Shown: one piece after another, positions 12,301 to 21,630 of the stretch
How positions within the stretch are numbered: position 1 is the stretch's first letter
Layout of the letters: the number at the start of each line of letters is the position of its first letter
Source of the DNA: Dacryopinax spathularia
Lineage: Eukaryota; Basidiomycota; Dacrymycetes; Dacrymycetales; Dacrymycetaceae
NCBI GenBank assembly: GCA_037974965.1
Contig: JBBPFI010000013.1
Coordinates: 124,001 to 188,000 of the forward strand
Direction of reading: 5' to 3'
DNA length: 64,000 nt
Notes under the pieces: model-generated
What the model saw: the letters and a program-made list of their open reading frames with translations, nothing else
Told to the model about the DNA's origin: nothing
Databases searched by the model: none
Translations under genes and position numbers: made by a program

Positions 12301-13347
12301 AAGCTCCTTCCTTTATCGCCGTGCAAGGAGCGATCGCTGACTGGCTCGGTAGTGCAAATGCTATGGCGGCTATGGCGGCTATGGCTGCATCTCAGCCGGC
12401 ACCGGCAGCTTCACTCTCCCCACCGGTCCCGCCTCTGCCGGCGAACGGATCATCCAACAAGCCGCCTTCCCGCTCGCCATCTCCCACGCCGAGCGTCTCC
12501 TCCACCCTTGAAGTACCAGGCGAAGGCTCCTCCAGCTCCAGCCGACGTGGGCCTCGCGGGCCGAGAGACTCCATCTCCCGTCGCGCTCTGCCCCGCCCGC
12601 CATCGGTCAACTCCCTACGGTCTGTTGCTAACGGCAACGGAAACGCAGCGGACAAGGGCAAAGGCGTCCATTTCGGCGAAAGTGGGCAATTTGACGATCC
12701 TGACGTCGAGCCTCCCGAGACTTCTCCGCCTGTGTATACTGGGAACGAGGAAGAGTTCGGCCAGATCGTTGACTTGCTCAACCGGAAACGGATGCACGAG
12801 AACGGGACGCCCGTCCCGCCCGAAGTGCCTGAGGACGTCCCGCTCACCCAGGCTGTCGAGGTTGTTCGGAAGGCTACTCGTGCTGCTAAGGGGAAGAGGA
12901 ACGCACCCATGTCTGCGCAGCGGAAGAAGACGATCCTCGAGCGGGCCAAGCCGCTCAAGCTGGACGACCAGGGTTTCATCCTCGACCCACGCGAAATGGA
13001 GGCGCTTATGCAGTACGACGACCTGATCACGCGCGAACTCATTAACCGCCTGCAGTCGCGTCGCGACACGTTCGAAGGGCGCGAGGAATGGCAGAAGATG
13101 CATGTCAAAGTGACGAACAAAGAGCTTGAGGATGCGGTCCGCAAGCTTCATCCGGCGCTGAGGAAGCTTATCTTCCTTTCTGAACCTTGGCCGACGGGGA
13201 AGATGAACCCACAAGGCTGGGAAGTGGACCCGAAGATCTACAGGCAGCCGGGTATTGGTGAGTCGACTGCTTCTCTATTTGTGAAGCACTTTCTGATGTT
13301 CTTTAGCACCTGCACCGCGCGTCCAAATCACCCCTGCACAGCGGTAG
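9376..13347 (+). CDS. TPR-like / FAD-dependent monooxygenase-like fusion protein
   Basis: Six exons (9376-9444, 9594-9788, 9925-10381, 10477-12298, 12353-13257, 13307-13347) join in frame to 1162 residues. Residues 1-430 are alpha-helical with TPR-like repeats of the kind fungal TPR proteins carry (leucine/alanine-spaced helices, DEAIAIF). Near residue 442 a Rossmann FAD motif begins (VVISGGGPVGQ), ending in a Glu that would bind ribose (VILYES). A second motif (FIGADGAGAKS) lies near 599. A third (LAGDAA...GRGANSG, the GD motif that contacts the FAD ribityl chain) lies near 763. The order matches flavoprotein monooxygenases. The last 310 residues are Ser/Pro-rich, then basic. The FAD domain has no start codon before its dinucleotide motif, so it must be translated as part of the fusion. 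Substrate is unknown. A repeat at 10178-10203 encodes GQGQGQGQ. Confidence 0.8.
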
Positions 13348-13693
13348 ATCCGGCGGAAAAGTGGTTCGATTTGCCCGGTTATGTTCTCCAAAACAGCTTT
13401 TCTCGTTTCTCGCACTTGTTTATCTTGCTTTCTTCTGGTCCAATTCAACAATATGGTAGCTAACGTGCAATATCTATTCATTCCATATGGCAACCTTCGT
13501 GCGCGGGAAGGCTGATCGACGACGAGAATGCGTGCTGACTCATCACTGGAACGTTAGGAATTCTTGGTCCCTGAATGACGCGGTTGTTGGTTTGTCCTTC
13601 CTTATGGCGATGGACCGTATTCCCGGCAATGGTTTTACCTCATATACCCTTCGAGCTGTGACTACATAGTGCAGCTTTATATCGTTAATCAAG
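13348..13693. other. Intergenic region before the tandem dehydrogenases
   Basis: This AT-richer spacer has no conserved frame. It holds the 3' end of the fusion gene and the promoter of the first dehydrogenase. Confidence 0.5.
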
Positions 13694-14875
13694 ATGGGGG
13701 CCTGGTTCAGCGCTCACGACCTTACTGCGGACGTGCCGGATCTGTCTGGTAAGACTGCCCTCGTTACTGGTGCCAAGTTCGTACTGTCGTCGTTAGCCAG
13801 TGCCGGCTGATTGACTAACCTATGCTTTCGCAGTCGCGGTTTGGGATATGCGGTCTGCCTCGCCCTTCTGGCCAAAGGAGCGCGAGTATACGTTGCTGCC
13901 CGTAGTCTTGAGAAGGCTGAGCAGGCCGTCAAGGAGATAGAAGCCGGATATCCAGAGTACAAGGGAAGGGCGATACCGCTGGAAGTCGATTTGAGCAGTG
14001 TCAAGAGGGCGAAGGCTGCGGGCGAGGAAGTGGTTAGCAAGGAGGGCGAGAATGGAAGGCTGGATATCCTTAGTGCGCAGACTTCGTTCTTCGATGATCT
14101 CGGCATAGGCTGATATCAGATACAGTAAATAATGCTGCGGCTACCGGCGGACCATATGCGGAGACGGAAGAGGGTATCTCCACCTCTATCGCGTCCAAGT
14201 AAGCCCGCTTCACGGAGTTGAATTCTTTCGTCTGACAGTTGACAGTCATCTGGGCCATTTCGCCCTGACGCTTGCACTGCTTCCATTACTCGAGCGGACG
14301 GCAAGCCTGCCCGATGCCGACGTCCGTGTCCTGAACATCTCCAGTACCGCCCATACGTGGTCACCGAAACGAGTTCAGTTCAAGACTGTCGCAGACTTCA
14401 GGAACGATGGAGGCTCAAAGGAAGCTGGTTTCCGAGTGGAGATGACGCGCTATGGTCAGGCGGACCTTTCACCCAGTCCGAGAGATGCTGATCCCCTTCA
14501 GGCCATACCAAGCTCTGCAATATCCTCTTCTCGAAGCAGTTGCAGCGCCGGTGGGCGCAAGCTGGTATTCCTGCGATCTCGATTTCCGTCCATCCGGGAG
14601 CAGTCGCCACGCCCGGTGCGAAGAACTTCATGGGCACCCTGTATCTCTTTATCGGCTGGGGCTTCATCCCGCCCGAACAGGCTGCAAAGGATATCCTGTT
14701 CGACGCTGCGAGTCCGAAAGTGCGGAAGGAGGGCTGGGGAGGGAAGTACCTCGTTCCTGGTGGTAAACCTGGCACGCCAATTAAGGAGGCGGAGGATCCG
14801 CAGTTGGCTCAGGACCTGTGGGATCTGAGCGAACGGGTATGTAAGGAGATCGAGGAGACCGGTAGAGCGGCATGA
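13694..14875 (+). CDS. Short-chain dehydrogenase/reductase (first of a tandem pair)
   Basis: Five exons (13694-13776, 13834-14072, 14126-14198, 14246-14454, 14502-14875) give a 325-residue protein. It is a Rossmann-fold NAD(P)-dependent oxidoreductase of the SDR superfamily, close in form to the retinol dehydrogenase/WW-domain oxidoreductase-like group. Key elements are TGANRGLG at residues 25-32 (cofactor loop), AAR after the second strand, NNA at 109-111, a Ser-containing strand (NISSTAH) and the catalytic YGHTK with Tyr201 and Lys205. The C-terminal block ends in WDLSERV, which is also seen in the neighbour. The substrate cannot be read from the sequence. The model relies on four introns of about 48-57 nt, all preserving frame and motifs. 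Confidence 0.9.
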
Positions 14876-15458
14876 GTACTAGTGGGTGGGCTACTTTTCG
14901 TGTGCAGGAGGAGAGACATGCTTCGGATTATGTAAGTTGAGTTAGATAAGGGAGGCCGTGCTGCCTGTGGATTTTCCGTGGATCTATAGCCAGGGGCCGT
15001 TATTTCGATCAACTCACTCCTCAGTATTCACTCTACTTACAAAATGTGATGCATACACCACTCCAGACTAGGGCTTGGCAGTCGGCAACAGTTGCCAAAA
15101 CAGGCAATCCACGCCGAAATACGCCGACAGCCACTTCGAGCGCTTTTCGTCCGGCTATTCAGTCGCTGCTTCTGGTGGGAGCGGTGGTCTCAAGCTCACC
15201 TGCTGACCACGCAGCTGACCAATTGCGTTGGCAGCGACAGGCTGTCGTAAGCCCTCCAAACCCATGGCGGATTACGCAAGCGGGCGTGTTACCTAAGAAA
15301 AAGTTGGCCTGTTGCTGCCCTCTTCCCTCCAGAAGATTCAGCCTATGTTGCAAGAGGCGGTATATATTCCCGCCGTGTCGCAATGCTGCCAACACCCTTC
15401 CAGAACGATCACATTTTGCCGACGACAGGTCAGCTGCGCTTGAAACATTACTCGAACG
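14876..15458. other. Intergenic region between the two dehydrogenases
   Basis: This region holds the 3' flank of the first dehydrogenase and the promoter of the second. Open frames run through it but none has a recognisable domain. Confidence 0.5.
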
Positions 15459-16707
15459 ATGGGTGCTTGGTTTTCGAAACGATTCAACCCCGTCACCGAC
15501 ATACCGAATCTTGATGGGAAAATCGCCATCGTCACCGGAGCGAAGTACTTACCCCATCGTCCAGCCAATTCCCAGAGCTCTGACATCCTCCCAGCAGCGG
15601 CATCGGGTACCAAACCGCCCTTCAACTGGCTTCGCATGGTGCCAAGGTGTACCTCACGACCCGTTCGGAGGAGAAAGCTCGCAGCGCCATTGGCCGAATG
15701 GAGGCGGAAGTGCCGACCTTGAAAGGGTCAGGGAGGCTGCAGTCGCTCCTTATGGATTTGTCGTCGATTAAGTCTGCAAAGGCAGCCGCAGAGGCATTTT
15801 TGCGTAAGGAAAATAGACTGGACATTCTTGGTGGGTTCGTTCCACTCGACGGCCACGCCAAAGCTGATAAGTCTTCGATGCAGTCAACAACGCTGGGATG
15901 CTGGCCTCCCCATACTCGGAGACACCGGAAGGCATATCGACCATTATGGCGGCCAAGTAAGTCTTCTCCTTAGTATGAAACATGCCGGCTGACCGAAGTT
16001 GGTAGTCATGTTGGTCCATTTGCGTTCACGACAACCCTCTTGCCGGTTCTTGAGGCGACGGCCAAGCTTCAAGGCTCCGACGTTCGTGTTGTCAACGTAA
16101 GACTTCAAGATTATCGATCACGAAATGGCCCAGCTGAAAGTCTCGTAGCTCTCGTCTTCGCAACACAGTTCGGCACCGTATACGACCTTCTCGAGCATAG
16201 ACGACTTCAAGAGTCTGTGTGGTCCCTCATCGAAAGTCGACCAGATGGGAACAAAGATGGCGCGATACGGTATGGCGCTCCTGTCACGGTGTACCGATCT
16301 CGCGTACTGACACGGTAATGTCTCCAGGTCAGACGAAGTTGGCGAATATCCTGTTCACAAAAGAACTCCAGCGCCGGTGGGATTGTGCCGGTATTCACGC
16401 CTTGACGCTGGCTGTACACCCCGGTGGAGTCGCAACCGAAGGGAGCGTCAACTTCCTGGGCCCGTTCCTTTACGCCCTGCTGAAGCCATTCATTCTCACT
16501 CCGCTGCAAGGTGCTACTACGCCTCTCTTCGCCGCGACTGCTCCGGAGGTGAAGGCGGAGCCGGAGAAATGGAAGGCGCAGTACTTGGTGCCGTTTGGCA
16601 AGAAGGAGACGCCGAGCGCCAATGCGAGAGATGAGGCTGCTACGAGGGCGTTGTGGGATCTGAGCGAGAGGGTGGTCAGGGAGGTTCTGGAGCGAGGAAA
16701 GGTGTGA
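15459..16707 (+). CDS. Short-chain dehydrogenase/reductase (second of a tandem pair)
   Basis: Six exons (15459-15544, 15595-15830, 15884-15956, 16006-16096, 16149-16269, 16328-16707) give 328 residues. Both pair members start MGAWFS and share length, the NNA block, the active site and the WDLSERV end, so this is a tandem duplicate. Visible motifs are TGANSGIG at 26-33, VNNAG, NLSSSQHSS and catalytic YGQTK with Tyr202 and Lys206. The first three introns sit at the same codon positions and phases as in the upstream copy; this copy has one extra intron after VRVVN. The two proteins differ in the substrate loop (FLYALLKPFILT here versus LYLFIGWGFIPP), so their substrates may differ. Orientation is the same with a spacer under 600 nt, but each has its own promoter. 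Confidence 0.9.
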
Positions 16708-17300
16708 AGGTGACGATTCTGTTGACGATTCATCAGAAGAAAGAGTTGGCCAAGCATTCATTAGTCTGTGCAGACCTGCGTAGTTCCCAACTGGTTCTGA
16801 TACGCCCTCTCTTGCTGACGTCCTTGATGGCTCTTCGCTCAAAGCCGCCCAGCCATGTCCGCATCTATCCTTCTCGCTGCATTAGCGGTCAGTAATGCAG
16901 AAAAGCGAAATCGGAGGAAAGAGGGTGAGTGTGCCGCGGCGGCCGTCTATTACGCGATAATCAGGAGGGCCGAGTGGCACGGCAGCCTGGCCCAGCATCA
17001 ACCAAGCTTACCGGTGGCGACATTATCACGATGAGGCCGGAGCGCGAGTCGTGGGCTGTACGCCGCGGTCTACCTTCGGTAAAGCCGCTTTGTAAAGAAG
17101 ACGCTGACGACGCCAATATGCTGTGAACTGGCAGCATATCTTCAGCATGTCCGGCGTTGGTGGAAGGTTGTGAGGTGGACTCACGGTATCCCAACTTCGG
17201 CTTCGGTGTTATTCTATTCGGGTTGCTTTTGTCCCCACATATAGCCTTGACTTTCTGCAGGCTGTGGGAGTCGATAGATGATGGGGGATAGAAATATCAG

Positions 17301-17723
17301 TTACGCGCATGAATCCGAATCTGTCTGTCCGGAAAGCTGTACTTGGCAAGCGGCCCATCGTCGGTGTTCTTCTGGAGATCTCAAGTGACCGCTCAAACCC
17401 AGTATGAATTGAGAAATAGCAGCGAGCCGTATTATATATCGGTACACGGGCTTATTTAGCCCAGATCCTTCTATGGATTTTGCCCTATAGGCATTTACTT
17501 CGCGAGCCATTTCTCGGCCGCGTTCAATCTCTATCGCTCTCGCATAGAGATCACTGAAAGGATCAGCATCGAGGTCATAACCTCCCTCTAGGATTTTGGT
17601 CCTAAGGCTCTCGCGAAGAGCAAGAAGAAATTTTCTTCGCACGGCATAGTCTGCTTTAATGAGGAGGCGCGGAAGATCATGGACACCGCTCCCTTCATAA
17701 TGGCTGTGCCGGACCTCGCTCAC
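17301..17723 (-). mobile_element. LTR-retrotransposon gag-like fossil fragment
   Basis: The minus strand encodes a fragment resembling fungal Ty3/Gypsy-type gag (FLLALR..LRTKIL, an acidic patch, then AIEIERGREMA). No pol region and no long terminal repeats are seen around it. It is a broken relic and appears old. Confidence 0.5.
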
Positions 17724-17782
17724 GGCGCAGCGTTACACAGCCATCCTCTCTTCCTGCGATTCTTGCTCAAACACGGCAACTA

Positions 17783-20700
17783 ATGAACCTTTGGAGTCGC
17801 TCGGCGCCACGAACTTGTACGGTGTCTAGGGACTCTATGCACTCTGCTGTGTTCTCATAATCACTTTGTAGGGCTAGGCCGTGAGCAGGCCAATCCGTTG
17901 CTATATCGGATCCCATACGAGATCTGGGTTCAAATATTCGGCTATCTCAGTGACTCGCACATTGAGCTGAGATCGGCCGCGCATACGTGCCAGCTATTCT
18001 GCCAGATCTGTCAGCCACTACAATATCGAACCGTCTATTTCGGCTATGGCACGGAGAACCCAACGATGTCTCAGCCTTTCGACGCCGCCTTTGGGTTTGC
18101 AGCTGGGTGGTGGCGGCTCACCCGATGGTCAGGTACACGAGTGTTGATTGTCAAGTCCTCCGGCCTGATGCGAGGTGTGGGCCAAATGCACCTCAGCGAA
18201 GGACAAACTCATATCGACTATCCCTTGATCCAGAGGTCGCCAGCCTGGAATCGATCCCATGCTCAGCCTGCTCTATCCTTTCTCGATGATTCCACATCTC
18301 CGATATACGACTGGATAAGAAATGCTGTGGTCTACGATGGCCCCGGTCCTCTTCATACAGGGGCAACCTCGCTGCACCACTGCACCGTTGCTGCTCTCTT
18401 GCGAATGCGACACCTGCAAAGACTGTCTGTGCGTGACGTCATGGTCGATCGCGCTATGCTTGATCTCGTACTCGAACTGTCTCAGCTGGAAGAGCTCACA
18501 CTCTATCACCCAGAGTTTCCTGCATTCCCGCAGCCCTGCACGATTCCGGCAAGATGCAAGCTGACAACATTGAACATACTCGAACCCCTGGATCCGCTAG
18601 CTATTAGCGTCGCCGTGCTCTTCACCCGCCTTCCTTGCAGAAACCTTCAACATCTCTACATCAAGGACTTCTATCCCAGCAATTTCTTCTCGACAATGCA
18701 GGCTCACTTAGCGCCCAATACACTGCGCTCGCTGAAACTATCCTGGAAACGAGGGGAGATCGTTAGCGAGTCGTCCTGGTTGGCTCTTCTGCAGAACCAA
18801 GCAGAGATCGTTTCGCTTGATGTTACCGGGATTCACAATTTAACCCGCACTTCAACGCTTCTCCGCAAACTACGGGATTGGGAAGGCACGCCAAAGCAAG
18901 CGTCAATCTTGGACGGTCGCCCTGTAGAGACCGTCATCCTGCGGGAGGTGGATTCGATGGGTCATGCAGTACCGACAGACGTTCTTTTGCACTCCCTCGC
19001 AGCTTCCCTTGGTCCTCTTCGATGTCTTCATCTCTACGCGTCGTTTCTGTACCCTTGGATGTACGAAGAACTTGGTGTCGTTCTGCCGCACGTGGAATCA
19101 CTCAGCCTCTTTTGGCACTCATCGTTCTCCAGGACATCTGTGCGAGCTTTCCTTTGCCAAGTCGTGTACCGCGTCTCACTCATCTACACTACCCCGCAGA
19201 AATAATGCGACAATCTGCTCCCGCACGTAGTTGTCGTCCGCACCAATTCACCATTATTTACAACAATCTCATTAAAAAACGCTTGTTGATAATTAATGAA
19301 AGTTGAAGCGATGCTTAATACCTTGTGTGCTGCCCCTTTGCCTGCTTCAAAGCAGCGATGCGACGAGGCATAGAGGCATATAGGTTCTGGACGAAGGATG
19401 GCGGGATTTTCGACCACTCCGATTCGATGACTTGCCAAAGCTCCTCGACATCCTTTGTGAACGGTAATCGAGTATGAACACGTTTCTTGAGTTCATGCCA
19501 GACATGCTCGATAGGATTCATGTCGCAGGATTGGGCCGGCCAGGTCATACACCAAATCTCGTTCTCCTCAAACCATTGCTTGGCTACCGCTGAAGTATGG
19601 GCTCGGGCACCATCTTGTTGAAAGATACAGTCCCACGGTTGCTTCTGGAGGTCGGCCATTGTGCCAAGGAAGGCGTCCTTGAGTAATTCGACGTAGCCAG
19701 GACCGTTGAGGTTGCCGTGAACACGGTAGAGGCGGCCAACCCCATGAGGTGTTATGCAACCCCAAACCATCACCCCTTTCCCCCCGCCAAACTTCATTGT
19801 TGGGCGCACGTTACGAGCCAACAACCCCTCCCCCGGCTTCCTCCAGCACCAAATAACCCCATCTGACCCATGCACAGTCAACCGGCACTCATCTGTGAAC
19901 ACAACATCTCCCCAATCCTCAGCATCCCACTCGGAGAAGTGCTTGGCAAATCTCTTGCGCCTAGCAATGTGTTCTCGGGTTAGCGCTGGGCGTTTCTTCT
20001 TGATAAAGCCTCGAAGGCCAGAGGCATGCAGCCAGCGGCGAATGGTATCGACAGAGATGCTTGGGAAGTAGTTTCTTTTCAGGTCGGTGGCATCCCGGGC
20101 CTTACCGCGTCGGATGAGACTGACCGCGTACTTCTTGTCTGCTTCTGTGCCCAGTGGTTTGCGGCCCCGACCTCGAATGGGTTCGTAAAGGTCGCTATCA
20201 TCGCTGCTGAACTTCTTGCAGTTTCGGTAGAGGGTAGAGCGGTGCATTCCTAACTCTTCTGCGATGTTCCGGGCGGGGAGTCGGTATGCACGAAGGACCC
20301 TGCACCGGGCTCGCTTCGTCGGTGTGCAGTACACATTGCGCTTTCGAATCTGCTCAGGAGTGGTTGGAGCCATAGGAGCACTGATTCTGAACTAGCAAGC
20401 CTACCCCTGAAGGCATAAATAATCCACCCATAGGTATTCTGTTTATTGACTACGGACTACAAACAAACAAATACTGGATACATGACCTGAAGCATGTCTC
20501 GCGCGACGGAGGAATTTGTCGCGTTATTTTTGCGGGGTAGTGTATAGCTTCAGGACTGCGCGCATCAGCCGGCCTGGTTAACAAGTCTCCCGTTTCTCGT
20601 CCATCTCGACATATCACCGATCACGACGAGTGGCGTTCGACACGCATTTCACGCACCGGTATTAAGGCGTGCCGCCAGAAGTCTAAGCTCTCATTGCCCT

Positions 20701-20875
20701 ACCCTTCGCAATTTGTCGCTAGGTACGAGGGATTATCTCTATGTGGGAGAAGGCTTCTGGCGGGCATACCAGCAAGGCAAGGATGGCGAGATCATCTCGG
20801 AGGTACCTTCTCTTAGCCGTGAATGTAGGACAACATTAACAGTCGTTTCAGAGCTTCCAAGCGGGGCGAGTTTGA
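17783..20875 (+). CDS. F-box/LRR-like protein, subfamily 1 (host of a Tc1/mariner insertion)
   Basis: Four exons (17783-17816, 17872-19139, 20554-20802, 20852-20875) give 524 residues. The 34-nt first exon and 1268-nt second exon match the gene at 30.2-32.0 kb exactly in length. The N-terminus reads LLYRIPYEIWVQIFGYL, an F-box-like helix pair (the SCF ubiquitin-ligase Skp1-binding module), followed by QLFCQICQPLQYRTV. The body has leucine-rich repeat-like stretches spaced about 25-30 residues. The end carries GTRDYLYVGEGFWRAY, a block shared by all family members. The intron between exons 2 and 3 holds a complete transposon; without it the intron would be 56 nt. The exon 2 acceptor could instead be at 17878, six bases on, also in frame. 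Likely a substrate-recognition protein; the target is unknown. Confidence 0.75.
19187..20542 (-). mobile_element. Tc1/mariner DNA transposon, complete, DD34E type
   Basis: The element is 1356 bp and is flanked by TA at 19185-19186 and 20543-20544, the target duplication typical of Tc1/mariner. Its ends are inverted repeats of about 37 bp: the left end starts CACTACCCCGCA and the right end, reverse-complemented, starts the same, with a few mismatches further in (then AAATAA and GCGACAA in both). It holds one intact transposase gene on the minus strand. It sits inside an intron of the F-box-like gene, antisense to it. The intact reading frame and similar ends suggest a recent insertion. Confidence 0.95.
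19315..20373 (-). CDS. Tc1/mariner family transposase
   Basis: The 352-residue frame has no intron. Residues 20-56 form a helix-turn-helix (ARNIAEELGMHRSTLYR) that would bind the terminal repeats, and a basic GRGRKP stretch lies at 68-73. The catalytic triad is visible as Asp161 (VVFTDEC), Asp254 (IFQQDGARAHTS) and Glu289 (CDMNPIEHVW). Exactly 34 residues lie between the second Asp and the Glu, giving DD34E. Its length is normal for the family (about 340-360) and no defect is apparent, so the element may be able to move. Confidence 0.95.
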   Translation of the reverse strand: MAPTTPEQIRKRNVYCTPTKRARCRVLRAYRLPARNIAEELGMHRSTLYRNCKKFSSDDSDLYEPIRGRGRKPLGTEADKKYAVSLIRRGKARDATDLKRNYFPSISVDTIRRWLHASGLRGFIKKKRPALTREHIARRKRFAKHFSEWDAEDWGDVVFTDECRLTVHGSDGVIWCWRKPGEGLLARNVRPTMKFGGGKGVMVWGCITPHGVGRLYRVHGNLNGPGYVELLKDAFLGTMADLQKQPWDCIFQQDGARAHTSAVAKQWFEENEIWCMTWPAQSCDMNPIEHVWHELKKRVHTRLPFTKDVEELWQVIESEWSKIPPSFVQNLYASMPRRIAALKQAKGQHTRY

Positions 20876-21630
20876 AGCGTTTGGTTGATATCAGGCTTGT
20901 TACAGCATAGACCTCGTATCCGGAGAAAGGGCACTTCCGAAGCAACGACTTTAGATAGGACCGTGCAGTGTCTCCCAGAACCATGTCACGAAAAGGCGGG
21001 TACGACCCAGGTTTGTTCGCTTGTTACGGATCGGATGCGTATAGTCTTAGGATGCGAAGGTTAGACTTCTAGAGCCGTGTATCCATCATGTAACGGGAGG
21101 ATGAGACGTGAAATTGGCTCATTACGGGATCGGAGGGAGGTGTATCCTCGTAGGAGGGGAAGGTCCCTTGACCGTGTATGAACGACGGAGCGTGAGGACG
21201 TGGCGTAAGGCGTTACCCTTGACAAGAAGGGGACGTTTTTCGCAGCACGAGGTCAAGGAGGGAAACGACGGGGTGGGCGTAATCGCGATCGCGGAGTGTC
21301 GATCTCGCGTTAAGCGCGCAGCCTCGCTGAGATGGACAGAACATAGCGACCTGCGTTGGGATGAAGAGCTCAGGAATGTCCATTACCCATTGCTCATTAT
21401 CACACATGGGTGGGGACATATCACAGAAAGGTTAATCAAGGTGGTGTACTAGAGCGGGCGACGGCCAGGAACGGAAGGTGGAAGGTGGAGGATGTGTCAC
21501 GAAGTCGTGCTTCTTCAGGGCCTGCTGGACTCAGCTGCTGCGCTCAGACATCACTCTTCGTCTGCACTCAAGTGCAAGCCATTATAGCAGCAAACAGCAT
21601 ACTACCCCACCCTAGTTCTTCATCGTCATT
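20876..21630. other. Intergenic region between F-box-like genes
   Basis: No recognisable gene. The stretch holds the 3' flank of the upstream gene and, near 21600, the pyrimidine-rich leader of the next one. Confidence 0.5.
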
